From a virus, in the IMG/VR virus record IMGVR_UViG_3300010399_000027, positions 1 through 38,055 of that record: a stretch of 38,055 nt of DNA; one strand, given 5' to 3'. Below, piece by piece: positions 1 through 8,052 of the stretch (positions are counted from its first letter, which is position 1; every line of letters begins with the position of its first letter). The translations under genes were made by a program, and so were the position numbers. Below the pieces are notes generated by a model. It saw only the letters and a program-made list of their open reading frames with translations. It made no database searches and had not been told where the DNA came from.

Positions 1-123
1 AGGCTATAACTGTCACTCAGGTTAAACGTGAGGTTGTTAAATGGATGAGAATGAAATTGTTGAAGGCATGGGATTAACAGAAGCCCAGCCGCAAGATGAG
101 ATGTTGCCTAAATCTCGTGTAAA
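1..123. repeat. Terminal direct repeat, copy 1 (circular closure)
   Basis: Bases 1-123 are identical to 37933-38055. The repeat covers the scaffold ribosome binding site and the first 83 bases of the scaffold gene. It shows the record closes into a 37,932-bp circle. It is most simply an assembly overlap of a circular or circularly permuted (headful-packaged) genome, not a physical terminal repeat, because it cuts through a coding gene. Confidence 0.95.
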
Positions 124-739
124 CGAAATTGTACAGCGGGAAAAAGCAAAAGCGGCAGATAAAGCGCGTAGAGAAGCAGAAGAGCATTACAAACAGCAAT
201 TGGCTATGCAACAAAACCAAGCCGTTACTAATACTCAAGTTCAAGGCAATCTACAACCAGCCGTTGATGATATCTACCAGCAAGTACAAAATCGTTTCAT
301 GCAAGAAATGCAACAGCGTCAACATGAATCGGAAATGCAAAACATTGCCAATAGTTATATTAACAAAATGGCATCGGGTAAAGATTCTTACGAGGACTTC
401 AGTGAAGTTACGAAAGATTTTGACCCTAGCGAATTTCCGCAACTTGTTTATCTTGTAGCTGGAATTGATAATGCGGCAGATGTAATTTACGATCTGGCGC
501 AAAACCCAATGAAGCTTGCTGCTATGCACACGTTAGCACAAAGCGCGCCTAAAAAAGCGCAATCTGAATTATTAAAGATTGCAAATTCTATTAGAAATAA
601 TAGACAGGCCGCGCAAGAAGCCGATGGACAACAATCTAATGAACCACTCAGCCGTTTGCAACCTTCGAGAATTGGAGCGAGTAACGGCAAGCCTCAGTCA
701 ATTAGTGATTTGCGAAACCTAGATTATTTAAGAGGATAG
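41..739 (+). CDS. Head scaffolding protein (P22 gp8 position)
   Basis: A 232-aa, strongly charged, Gln- and Ala-rich, largely helical protein lying between the portal and coat genes. Residues about 25-60 are Lys/Glu/Arg-rich and coiled-coil-like, and residues 55-105 are very Gln-rich. The C-terminus is basic, as expected for the coat-binding end of a scaffold. Scaffolds fill the procapsid, direct coat assembly and then leave. No motif is diagnostic, so the call rests on position, composition and length (P22 gp8 is about 300 aa). ATG 41 has GTGAGG seven bases upstream. It may be driven by the promoter-like sequence at 37771-37799 through the junction of the circle. Confidence 0.75.
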   Translation: MDENEIVEGMGLTEAQPQDEMLPKSRVNEIVQREKAKAADKARREAEEHYKQQLAMQQNQAVTNTQVQGNLQPAVDDIYQQVQNRFMQEMQQRQHESEMQNIANSYINKMASGKDSYEDFSEVTKDFDPSEFPQLVYLVAGIDNAADVIYDLAQNPMKLAAMHTLAQSAPKKAQSELLKIANSIRNNRQAAQEADGQQSNEPLSRLQPSRIGASNGKPQSISDLRNLDYLRG

Positions 740-791
740 CAATCACAAAATAGGCATGTCGTTGCTCTAACACAACGATTTGGAGTTAGAC

Positions 792-2033
792 ATGCCTACT
801 AATATTTTACAAGCGGTTCAAACCTATAACGAATCGAACTTAGCATTGCTTTTAAACAGTTATGCATTTATTTCAACAGCAAATAAAAAATTCAAAGACT
901 TTGATAGGATCCCTAAAAACTTAGGCGATACCGTTCTATTTGACTCTCCACCTCAAATGACTACTAACGCAAGTTTGGTTGCTTCATTCCAGGCGGCTGT
1001 TCAAAGAACCCATACTCTAACCGTTGACCAACAAGTATCGACTGCTTACGAGTTCACCGCACAGCAATTTATATTTAACGTGCGTGACTATATGCAGGTA
1101 TTTGGTAAGTCAGCTACAGCGGAAATTGGTGCTGTAATTGAGTCGCAAGTAGGCTCCGTTGCTGAAACTAACACTTACCGCTTTTACGGTGATGGTGTTA
1201 CACCCATCAATAGCTATAACCAATTAGCTGATGCGGTTGCATTATTCCGTAACACTGGTATGGCGCGAGTTGATACAAAGGGTTATATATCCGACTTAAC
1301 CTATCCTCAAGTAGTTGCTACTGGCTTAAATCAATTCGTAATGGATCGCAACGAAAAGATTGCTAACAGCTGGGAATTAGGCAGATTTGCCAATACCGAA
1401 TGGTATCAATCAAACTTGCTCACCACTCATACGTCAGGAAGTGAAGGGGAAGCTGGCTCTACTTTAACCGTAGTATCTGTTACTAAAGATAGTGACGATG
1501 CCGTTACAAGCATTGTATTCTCAGGCACAAGTGCTGCAAGTGATGCAGACTCAGTGAAAGCTTACGATAAGTTTGTATTCTCTGATGGCGTATCAGGTCA
1601 GGCAGATATCCGATTCTTAACTGAATTTGGTCACAAGGTATCACAATCCCCTGTTCAATTCAGAGCAACTGCTAACGCCGCTTCTACTGGTGGCTCACAG
1701 GTTACCGTGAGTATTTACCCACCTTTAAAAGCTTCAAGTGGTCAAGCGCAAAATATTAGCCGTGAAATCACTGCTGGTATGCAAGCAACTGTATTGCCTT
1801 CTCATAGATGCGGTCTTTTAACTGCTGGCAATCCATTATTCTTGGCTATGCCTCAGTTACCAGATGAAACTCCATATCCAACTTCAAATGCTATGGATCC
1901 TGCTTCAGGTGCTTCTATACGTATGTATTACGGTTCTTTGTTCGGTCAAAACCAACGTGGGAACGTACATGATGCAATATGGGGGCGTACACTAGTAGAC
2001 AGATATTCTATGATGATTGCATTACCTCTGTAA
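792..2033 (+). CDS. Major capsid protein, P22 gp5-like coat
   Basis: A 413-aa protein of the P22 coat family, which forms the icosahedral shell (HK97 fold plus a telokin-like insertion domain; P22 gp5 is 430 aa). The N-terminus MPTNILQAVQTYNES and the run of aromatic-rich beta segments match the family, as does the position after the scaffold. Residues around 220-260 are Ser/Thr/Asp-rich and probably belong to the insertion domain. An in-frame TTG at 780 would add four residues, but GGAG at 782-785 sits six bases before ATG 792 and decides the start. A GC-rich hairpin follows at 2067. Confidence 0.88.
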   Translation: MPTNILQAVQTYNESNLALLLNSYAFISTANKKFKDFDRIPKNLGDTVLFDSPPQMTTNASLVASFQAAVQRTHTLTVDQQVSTAYEFTAQQFIFNVRDYMQVFGKSATAEIGAVIESQVGSVAETNTYRFYGDGVTPINSYNQLADAVALFRNTGMARVDTKGYISDLTYPQVVATGLNQFVMDRNEKIANSWELGRFANTEWYQSNLLTTHTSGSEGEAGSTLTVVSVTKDSDDAVTSIVFSGTSAASDADSVKAYDKFVFSDGVSGQADIRFLTEFGHKVSQSPVQFRATANAASTGGSQVTVSIYPPLKASSGQAQNISREITAGMQATVLPSHRCGLLTAGNPLFLAMPQLPDETPYPTSNAMDPASGASIRMYYGSLFGQNQRGNVHDAIWGRTLVDRYSMMIALPL

Positions 2034-2066
2034 TTGCGGCCATTGTACGGTCTTAAAATAAATTTG

Positions 2067-2082
2067 AGGGGCGAAAGCCCCT
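2067..2082 (+). terminator. GAAA-tetraloop hairpin after the coat gene
   Basis: AGGGGC (2067-2072) pairs with GCCCCT (2077-2082) around a GAAA tetraloop. There is no U-tract, so it is more likely a partial terminator or an mRNA-stabilising structure downstream of the most highly expressed gene than a full stop. Transcription probably continues into the gene at 2104. Confidence 0.5.
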
Positions 2083-2103
2083 TGGCTTAATGAGGATTAA
2101 ACC

Positions 2104-2847
2104 ATGTCAGTACAAACACCTATAGTAAATGCTGGTCTCTTATATGTGAACGGTCTACGATTAACCTGGACATCAACTACTGTTATTACAGTTGCATCGG
2201 GAGCCGCCCGAGACTCAACTAATGTTAACGACATTACTTTGAGTTCTAGTGCAACCATTACCACTACTACAAGCGGAGCAGGCGGACTTGATACAGGTAC
2301 AATCGCAAATGCTACATTTTATGCTGTATACGTAATCGGTGATTCCACTGGCTACAATGATACAAATGTAATTATCTCTACGTCTGCTACCGGGCCATTG
2401 CAGCCATTTGGCTACGACATGTTCCGTCGTATCGGATATGTAAAAACCGATGGCTCTGCGCACTTCTTAGAATTTAGACAAGATGGGGTAGGCTCTGATA
2501 GATGGATGTGGTATGACGCGCCTATTGCCACAGGCGTTACAAACGGTTCGTCTGCAACTTATGCGTCTGTTGATTGCTCCGCGGGATTACCTGCAGCAAC
2601 GCCAACCATGGTTAACTTTTACTGCGCATTCACACCTACTGCTGGTGATGATACGCTAGTACTGGCGCCTGGTACTTCAACATCAACCCTTGGTTATGCA
2701 ACATTATCAGGCTCGGTAGCTGCTGTAGTCAAAACAGGTAATTTAATTTGCCCAACTGACTCACCTCTAACTGATGCTATTGATTACAAGGTTACAGGCT
2801 CAGCAACAGCTATTTCAGTTGCCGCTTACCTTGACCAGTTGTCATAA
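2104..2847 (+). CDS. Beta-rich virion protein next to coat (decoration or appendage)
   Basis: A 247-aa, Thr/Ser/Gly-rich, nearly Lys-free protein with alternating hydrophobic/polar residues typical of beta-structure virion proteins. The segment around residues 25-70 (TVASGAARDSTNVNDITL) resembles a module seen in several phage appendage and decoration proteins. It has no P22 counterpart between coat and gp4. Start ATG 2104 has AGGA seven bases upstream. A head decoration protein or a small fibre are both possible, and nothing in the sequence separates them. Confidence 0.6.
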   Translation: MSVQTPIVNAGLLYVNGLRLTWTSTTVITVASGAARDSTNVNDITLSSSATITTTTSGAGGLDTGTIANATFYAVYVIGDSTGYNDTNVIISTSATGPLQPFGYDMFRRIGYVKTDGSAHFLEFRQDGVGSDRWMWYDAPIATGVTNGSSATYASVDCSAGLPAATPTMVNFYCAFTPTAGDDTLVLAPGTSTSTLGYATLSGSVAAVVKTGNLICPTDSPLTDAIDYKVTGSATAISVAAYLDQLS

Positions 2848-2854
2848 CTAAATC

Positions 2855-2892
2855 TTTCGGGTTAACTGCCGATATTAGGTAGTAGCCCGAAA
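2855..2892 (+). other. Long imperfect hairpin before the gp4-like gene
   Basis: TTTCGGG (2855-2861) pairs with CCCGAAA (2886-2892), and inside it ACTGCC (2865-2870) pairs with GGTAGT (2878-2883, one G-U). No U-tract follows. It fills the 67-base gap between two late genes and ends about 22 bases before the start codon of the next gene. It may tune late mRNA processing or termination. Confidence 0.5.
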
Positions 2893-2914
2893 ATCCTAAA
2901 TAAGTGAGGCAGTT

Positions 2915-3625
2915 ATGACCTACACTACAACCGAATTAATAACCGAAGCTTATTTTGCTGCTGGCGTTAACTCAAAAGAATTTGAAACCGTAACAGGCCC
3001 AGAATTACAAGACGGTCTAATCTGGGTTAATGAAATCATTGGCGAGAAAGCAACTGACTCGGGCATGATTCCGTATCACTCAAAATACACCTTTACGGCC
3101 ACGCAAGGTACAACAGAATATTATATAGCCGACTTAATCGAACCTGAAACGTTAGTCTTTTTTAAAAATAGTGTCCGCTATTCTATGGGCTATCAAAAGA
3201 TGCACCAGTTCTTTGGCTCAGACAGAATAACAAACGTTGAAACACTGCCCTATCTTTGGCACGTCGAACGTGAATTTGGCGGAGCTAGATTATTTATTTA
3301 TTTTGCGCCCGACCAAGGGTATCCCATGGAGATGTGGGGAACCTTTAGACTTGCCAACATAACACTAGGTCAAGACTTATCGCTCACGCTAGATACGTTC
3401 TACACTACTTACTTAAAGTACGCTTTATCAGATAGAATTTGCGTCGAGTATGCTTTTGATACACCCCCAGGAGTGGCAAGACAACTAGGCAAATACGAGT
3501 CTTTAATTGATAAAAAATCCGCTCCATTAGATTTAAGTATGCGCAAAGTTTCTACATTGCACAAACGAAGAAACTTTAGCTGGGCGCAATTAAATCTTGG
3601 TAGAGGGTTTCAAGTTCCAGGGTAG
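2915..3625 (+). CDS. Tail accessory factor, P22 gp4-like
   Basis: A 236-aa protein of the P22 gp4 family, which binds the portal ring, plugs it after DNA packaging and forms the first ring of the tail machine. The helical N-terminus (TTTELITEAYFAAGV), a central segment with many aromatics (Tyr/Phe/Trp at 55-135) and a helical C-terminal half fit the family. It is somewhat longer than P22 gp4 (166 aa), as in many marine and environmental relatives. GTGAGG lies five bases before ATG 2915. The neighbouring gp10-like gene supports the call; the HNH gene has been inserted between them. Confidence 0.8.
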   Translation: MTYTTTELITEAYFAAGVNSKEFETVTGPELQDGLIWVNEIIGEKATDSGMIPYHSKYTFTATQGTTEYYIADLIEPETLVFFKNSVRYSMGYQKMHQFFGSDRITNVETLPYLWHVEREFGGARLFIYFAPDQGYPMEMWGTFRLANITLGQDLSLTLDTFYTTYLKYALSDRICVEYAFDTPPGVARQLGKYESLIDKKSAPLDLSMRKVSTLHKRRNFSWAQLNLGRGFQVPG

Positions 3626-3643
3626 AGGTTGGCGTGTTATAAT
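3615..3643 (+). promoter_or_regulatory. Extended -10 promoter for the HNH gene
   Basis: TGTTATAAT at 3635-3643 is a perfect extended -10 (TG-N-TATAAT). A weak -35, TTCCAG, lies 17 bases upstream at 3615-3620. It sits in the 37-base gap directly before the endonuclease gene and would start transcription near 3650, just ahead of the AGGAGG at 3652-3657. A private promoter inside a late operon is common for mobile endonuclease genes. Confidence 0.65.
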
Positions 3644-3662
3644 GTCCTTTTAGGAGGATGTT

Positions 3663-4319
3663 ATGCAAGAAAAAAATTATGAGAAAACATGTCCGACCCA
3701 TGGTGCGCTAGAGAAAGAAAATATTTTGATTGAGCGCGTTATAAATGGATTTAACACAAGATGTAAGTTATGTCGCGTTGAAAGTAGGCTAAAGAATGCG
3801 TTGCGGAAAACAAAAGTTTGCAAGCATCATGGTGAATTAAAACTTGATGATATAAGAATTAATGCGAGAGGCTGGACATCATGCAGGATATGCCATAGAA
3901 AAAGTGCAAGCAAAAAAAGAAATGCAAACCGAGCTGAGTTTAATGCAAAGGTTGCGCAAGACAAGATAAATAATCCTGAAAAATGGGAAAAAATATTTAA
4001 AAAAGATTACGAGGCTAAAAAAAAGAAATTTGGCAATTTACTGAGCCTACACAAGTGTTGCCAAGCTAGAGGAATAACCATTGAGCAGTATAATGAAATG
4101 CTCAAAAAACAGAATGGCAAATGTGCGATTTGCGAACAAGAAGAAACGCGCAAATGTGGAGTTACAAAAGGCATCTTAAGATTGAGTATCGATCATTGTC
4201 ATAAAACCAATAAAGTTCGCGGACTTTTATGTCATGATTGCAACACTGGAATTGGAAAATTTAAGGACAAAACTGGTATGATACTTAGAGCTTTACTTTA
4301 TGTGAGAGCGCACCAATGA
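3663..4319 (+). CDS. Free-standing HNH endonuclease, endonuclease VII type
   Basis: A 218-aa Lys/Cys-rich nuclease. The C-terminal half has the recombination endonuclease VII-type fold: CAIC at 154-157 and LLCHDCN at 188-194 bind structural zinc, and DHCHKT at 177-182 carries the catalytic His/Asp. The N-terminal half holds two tandem zinc knuckles, C10/H13 with CKLC 34-37 and CKHHG 53-57 with CRIC 74-77, probably for DNA recognition. It lies between two tail genes that are adjacent in P22, ends in an ATGA overlap with the gp10-like gene, has a very strong AGGAGG five bases before its ATG and its own promoter. All of this fits a homing-type mobile gene. A role in resolving replication or packaging intermediates cannot be excluded. 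Confidence 0.88.
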   Translation: MQEKNYEKTCPTHGALEKENILIERVINGFNTRCKLCRVESRLKNALRKTKVCKHHGELKLDDIRINARGWTSCRICHRKSASKKRNANRAEFNAKVAQDKINNPEKWEKIFKKDYEAKKKKFGNLLSLHKCCQARGITIEQYNEMLKKQNGKCAICEQEETRKCGVTKGILRLSIDHCHKTNKVRGLLCHDCNTGIGKFKDKTGMILRALLYVRAHQ

Positions 4320-5878
4320 GAGTAAGTAACGCCGAATCATTACCCATTAACATTGTTGGAAGTTCGTCTTTTGGTCGATATCCCAAGATAAGTGTTGAAA
4401 AAACTTATAACATGTTCATTAGTGATGAATGGTTGGTTTCTTATCCTGGGTTCCAGAAAGTAATTGAGATTGAAGAGAGTGGCGTAGGTCGAGGATTCTT
4501 TCATTCGGCACGTGGAAATTTTAATATCTTTGTGACTGGTAGTGATGTATGGCGCATGGATGGGCTTGCAACTTTCTTTGTAGGTACGCTTGCAAGTGAG
4601 CAGTCCGAAGTTTCCATAGATGAGAATCTGTCAAGTCAAATATGCATCGTAGATGGTATAAACGCTTACATTTATAATTATTCTGATAACTCATTTACTC
4701 AGCAATCTCTAGCTTTTAACCCTGGTTATGTTTGCTACCACAATACATTCTTTTTGCTTGCTTCTATAGTAACGGACACCAATCCGCAGCTTTGGTATGC
4801 GGCAGAGTATGCAAGTCCTTCAACCATTACCATAGCATCTACAAATCAGTTCACCTTGCAAACCAAGCCCGATTCAGCGTTAGCGGTTAAGCGTTTGCCT
4901 GGGCGCGGCAATAACGTAATTGTCTTTGGCAGTGTGGTTGCGGAAGTTTGGCAACAAGTGGGCGGCCTTGAAAACTATAGGCGCGTATCATCATTTAATA
5001 TTGATATGGGCGTGGTTTCAATTCATACGATTGCAGCAAGCGAGCAGTACGTTTGTTGGTTAGCGCAGAATGAAAACAACTCGCCTGTTATTATGGTTAC
5101 AGATGGTTCGAGCTTTACGAGAATCTCATCGGATGGGATTGATTATTTATTGCAGTCACTAAACTTCCCAGCTCAAAGCACGGCATTTTTTTATCGTGTA
5201 GATGGGCATTTATTTTATCAAATTGCCTTCTTTAATCCTGCTGATAATTTATCTTTAGTTTATGATTTCAATACGCAAAAATTCTTTCATGTTACGGATG
5301 AAAATCAAAATTACCATCCAGCAAGACAGATAGTTTATTCTAATGGCAACACATATTTTTGCTCTTTAAATGACGCGAGTATCTATCAAACTGGCACTGA
5401 TTTTGTGGATTATAATTATGATATAGATAATCCAAATTCACCAGGCGATACAATTCCACGTATTCGAATATGCAAAACATTAAGGCGTGAGGACTCGACT
5501 CCCTTTAGAGTTGGACGTATAAGCTTTTGGATGGAGCAGGGTGTCAATGATTACTTTATACCACCAGATGGCAATTGCACGGGCTTAATGCTCACAGAGG
5601 AAGGCGACCAGATTGTAACAGAGGGTGGTGAAGATATTCAGATTGAAAGCGGCTCATGCTTTCCGAATAATAATAGGCCGTGCGTTGACTTTAATTTCTC
5701 TAAAAATGGCGGCATGACATTTAGTGCGTCTGTAAGGAATTATTTAAATCCACAAGGGGTTTACAGGAATAGGATTACTTGGAATCGCATGGGAATGGCT
5801 AACGAATTTACATCACAATTCTATTTTTGGGGCGTTATGCGTATTTGTGCAAATGACGGCGTGGTGGAGATATACTGA
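4316..5878 (+). CDS. Tail hub/DNA stabilisation protein, P22 gp10-like
   Basis: A 520-aa protein matching the P22 gp10 packaged-DNA-stabilisation family (P22 gp10 is 472 aa). It forms the second ring of the tail machine beneath gp4 and supports the spikes. The N-terminus with SVEKTYNMFISDEWLVSYPG and the propeller-like alternation of beta strands with conserved Gly/Trp fit. Near the C-terminus, LMLTEEGDQIVTEGGEDI is an acidic repeat that reappears in a related form in the small protein at 13037. Its start overlaps the HNH stop (ATGA at 4316-4319), so translation is coupled to the inserted gene. Confidence 0.82.
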   Translation: MRVSNAESLPINIVGSSSFGRYPKISVEKTYNMFISDEWLVSYPGFQKVIEIEESGVGRGFFHSARGNFNIFVTGSDVWRMDGLATFFVGTLASEQSEVSIDENLSSQICIVDGINAYIYNYSDNSFTQQSLAFNPGYVCYHNTFFLLASIVTDTNPQLWYAAEYASPSTITIASTNQFTLQTKPDSALAVKRLPGRGNNVIVFGSVVAEVWQQVGGLENYRRVSSFNIDMGVVSIHTIAASEQYVCWLAQNENNSPVIMVTDGSSFTRISSDGIDYLLQSLNFPAQSTAFFYRVDGHLFYQIAFFNPADNLSLVYDFNTQKFFHVTDENQNYHPARQIVYSNGNTYFCSLNDASIYQTGTDFVDYNYDIDNPNSPGDTIPRIRICKTLRREDSTPFRVGRISFWMEQGVNDYFIPPDGNCTGLMLTEEGDQIVTEGGEDIQIESGSCFPNNNRPCVDFNFSKNGGMTFSASVRNYLNPQGVYRNRITWNRMGMANEFTSQFYFWGVMRICANDGVVEIY

Positions 5879-6210
5879 TGACAATTCCAAACTTACCAGC
5901 GTTCTATGATATGAAGTACACGGATGACAAAGGCAACCTTACTAGTGACGCGCACCTGTACAATGATGAGATGTTTCAGACGTTAGACATGGCGGTATTT
6001 TTATTAAACAGTATTGTGAGCAGTTTAGTTAATACCGCGAATGGCACAATTGAGAATTTGGGCGTAAAATTTCCTAATTATACAACTGCGGAGATAGCGA
6101 CACTAGCTGCGGATGCTGAGATAGGGACTGTTTGGTTTGATACGGACTTGGCAAAGCTTAAGGTTAAGACTGCTGATCCTGTTACAGTGCAGACAATACA
6201 GAGTGTTTAG
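5878..6210 (+). CDS. Small virion protein in the tail-needle slot
   Basis: A 110-aa protein starting in a TGATG overlap with the gp10-like gene, so it is probably co-translated. Residues 65-105 contain NYTTAEIATLAADAEIGTVW followed by a short KLKVKTA strand, a motif widespread at the ends of phage fibre and needle proteins. By gene order it sits where P22 has gp26 (the trimeric tail needle) and gp14. It is much shorter than gp26 (233 aa) and lacks an obvious long coiled coil, so the needle assignment is positional only. Confidence 0.55.
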   Translation: MTIPNLPAFYDMKYTDDKGNLTSDAHLYNDEMFQTLDMAVFLLNSIVSSLVNTANGTIENLGVKFPNYTTAEIATLAADAEIGTVWFDTDLAKLKVKTADPVTVQTIQSV

Positions 6211-6283
6211 GGCTTAAAGTAAAGCGTCTGATAAATAATAATTTAAAGCGTAAGGAGGCGCATAGATAGATAAGGAGTAGTTT

Positions 6284-6973
6284 ATGTCATGGTTTAGTGA
6301 TTTACTGCACGGCGGTGCGAATCCAGCGGACAAAGCAAATGAATATCTTTCCCAGATTCCTGGCGTATCGCATGGTGTTTACGATCCATACATAGGTCGA
6401 GGCAATCAAGCGGGCGACATACTGTCAAAACGCTTTGGTGAAATGTCTAACGACCCTATGGCGTTCATCAACAAGATTATGCAGGGCTATAATCAATCAG
6501 ATGCTTATAAGTTTAAAGCAGATGAATTAGGTCGCGCCATGGGCAATAGTGCTGCTGCTGGTGGTATGCGTGGCTCCTTTCAAGACCAAGAGAACCAAGC
6601 AAAACTTGTGCAAGGCTTGATGGGCGAAGATATGCAACAATGGTTGCAAAATGTCTTAGGCGTTAACGCTCAAGGGTTAAGTGGAGAGCAGGGGCTTTAT
6701 GGAACTGGTTTCAATGCATCTTCTAATCTTGAGAATACTCTAGCAAGCAATCTAGGCGCACAAGGTCAGTATGCTTACGCTGGCCAAGCTGGCCAAAATC
6801 AAAATAGAGCCAACATGCTTTCTAATATCCTAAAAGGAGTGGGCGCTGTAGCAACGGCTCCTATGACTGGCGGAGGTAGCTTAATAGGCTATGGCGCAAG
6901 TCAGCTATTTGGCGGCAATAATGCAGGCGATTGGCATAATCCCGATGTGAACTATGGCAGACAATGGATGTAA
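6284..6973 (+). CDS. Ejection (pilot) protein, P22 gp7 position
   Basis: A 229-aa Gly/Asn/Gln/Ala-rich protein. N-terminal MSWFSDLLHGGANPADKA, the segment SDAYKFKADELGRAMGNSAA and the Gly-rich C-terminus match a widespread podovirus internal virion protein family. The order 229-355-659 aa mirrors P22 gp7, gp20 and gp16, which are packaged in the head and ejected to form the DNA conduit across the cell envelope. AAGGAG eight bases upstream of ATG 6284 gives strong initiation. Confidence 0.65.
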   Translation: MSWFSDLLHGGANPADKANEYLSQIPGVSHGVYDPYIGRGNQAGDILSKRFGEMSNDPMAFINKIMQGYNQSDAYKFKADELGRAMGNSAAAGGMRGSFQDQENQAKLVQGLMGEDMQQWLQNVLGVNAQGLSGEQGLYGTGFNASSNLENTLASNLGAQGQYAYAGQAGQNQNRANMLSNILKGVGAVATAPMTGGGSLIGYGASQLFGGNNAGDWHNPDVNYGRQWM

Positions 6974-6982
6974 GGGGCGAAT

Positions 6983-8050
6983 ATGACAGCTATACAAGGC
7001 GTTCCATTTAAGTTAAATGCTCAAGATATGGGCGGCATTGATTTGGCGCAAGCATTAGGCCAAGGCTTTCAGTTGGGTAGAATGCCGCAGCAACTTGAGC
7101 AAGAGGCCAAGGCTCGTGATTTTGCTAATATGATTGCAAAGGTTAATGCGCAGTATGCGGAGCCTAAGACGCTTGCGGATATTGCCCATACGCAAGCGAG
7201 TACGCGGGGCTTAGATGCTTCCACGTCTTTAACGCCTTTTAGGCGTGCACTTATGGAAGCCCAAACTCAAAGGGCTGCACAGTTGGCGCAGAATCCTTAT
7301 AGTGGATTTGCAAAGGATGCGTTTGCACTTGAAATGCTAAAGCGTTCACAAGGTGAAGATAGCCCTGTCTATCAAAATGCAAAGAAAGCTTTTGATATGG
7401 ATTTGAACGCAAAGCAATCTCTTATGGATTACAGAGGCACTTTATCCTCAACGGCTGACAAAAGAGCTTCAAGTTCTCTAGGCAAGTTGCAAGCTGAAGC
7501 GCAAGAAGTAGCGCAAGGTTTCATGCCTGGGACTGGTGGCTCCATACGCCTTTCACCTGAGCAACAACAAAACATGCTTGGTCAATATCAATTACAGATA
7601 CAAAAGAGTGCTACAGATACACAAGCCAGGCAAAAGAGTTTGTTAGCGTCCAACATTGATAAAACTTTAGAAACTATTGATCCATATATATTAACAAAAT
7701 ATGCTGGCATAAAAGGCTCCGCCGACCGCAAGAAAGAGGCATTTAAAGCGGCTTTAGGCAGAGAGTCAGAAGATTATCGCAAATATAAAGAGGCAATCAC
7801 CTCCAGTGAGATATTAGCTCACCAAATACGCCAATTCTATGGGGATTCAATCCAACCTAGCATGACCCAAGCAATTCAAAATCTTGTAAACCCAGCATAT
7901 TGGGGAAACAATCCAGCTCTTGCAAAGAGACAATTTAACCAAGTAAAAGGTATTCTGAAAAAAGAAACTGGAACCTATAGAGGCGCGCTTAAGGATACTA
8001 GCGAATATAGCGGCGCAAGTGCGCATGTTGACCCTTTAGGATTGAGGTAA
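6983..8050 (+). CDS. Ejection (pilot) protein, P22 gp20 position
   Basis: A 355-aa, Gln/Ala/Lys-rich, almost wholly helical protein with coiled-coil potential across residues 40-240. It has no recognisable enzyme motif. It starts nine bases after the preceding gene and ends two bases before the next, so the three ejection genes form one tight unit. The N-terminus (IQGVPFKLNAQDMGGIDLAQ) resembles small internal virion proteins of other podoviruses. Role inferred from order and composition: part of the trans-periplasmic DNA conduit. Confidence 0.6.
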   Translation: MTAIQGVPFKLNAQDMGGIDLAQALGQGFQLGRMPQQLEQEAKARDFANMIAKVNAQYAEPKTLADIAHTQASTRGLDASTSLTPFRRALMEAQTQRAAQLAQNPYSGFAKDAFALEMLKRSQGEDSPVYQNAKKAFDMDLNAKQSLMDYRGTLSSTADKRASSSLGKLQAEAQEVAQGFMPGTGGSIRLSPEQQQNMLGQYQLQIQKSATDTQARQKSLLASNIDKTLETIDPYILTKYAGIKGSADRKKEAFKAALGRESEDYRKYKEAITSSEILAHQIRQFYGDSIQPSMTQAIQNLVNPAYWGNNPALAKRQFNQVKGILKKETGTYRGALKDTSEYSGASAHVDPLGLR

Positions 8051-8052
8051 TT

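Noticed and set aside
129-458. Overlapping + frame inside the scaffold gene
   Set aside because: Lys-rich shadow of the Gln/Lys-rich scaffold in another frame, without a ribosome site.
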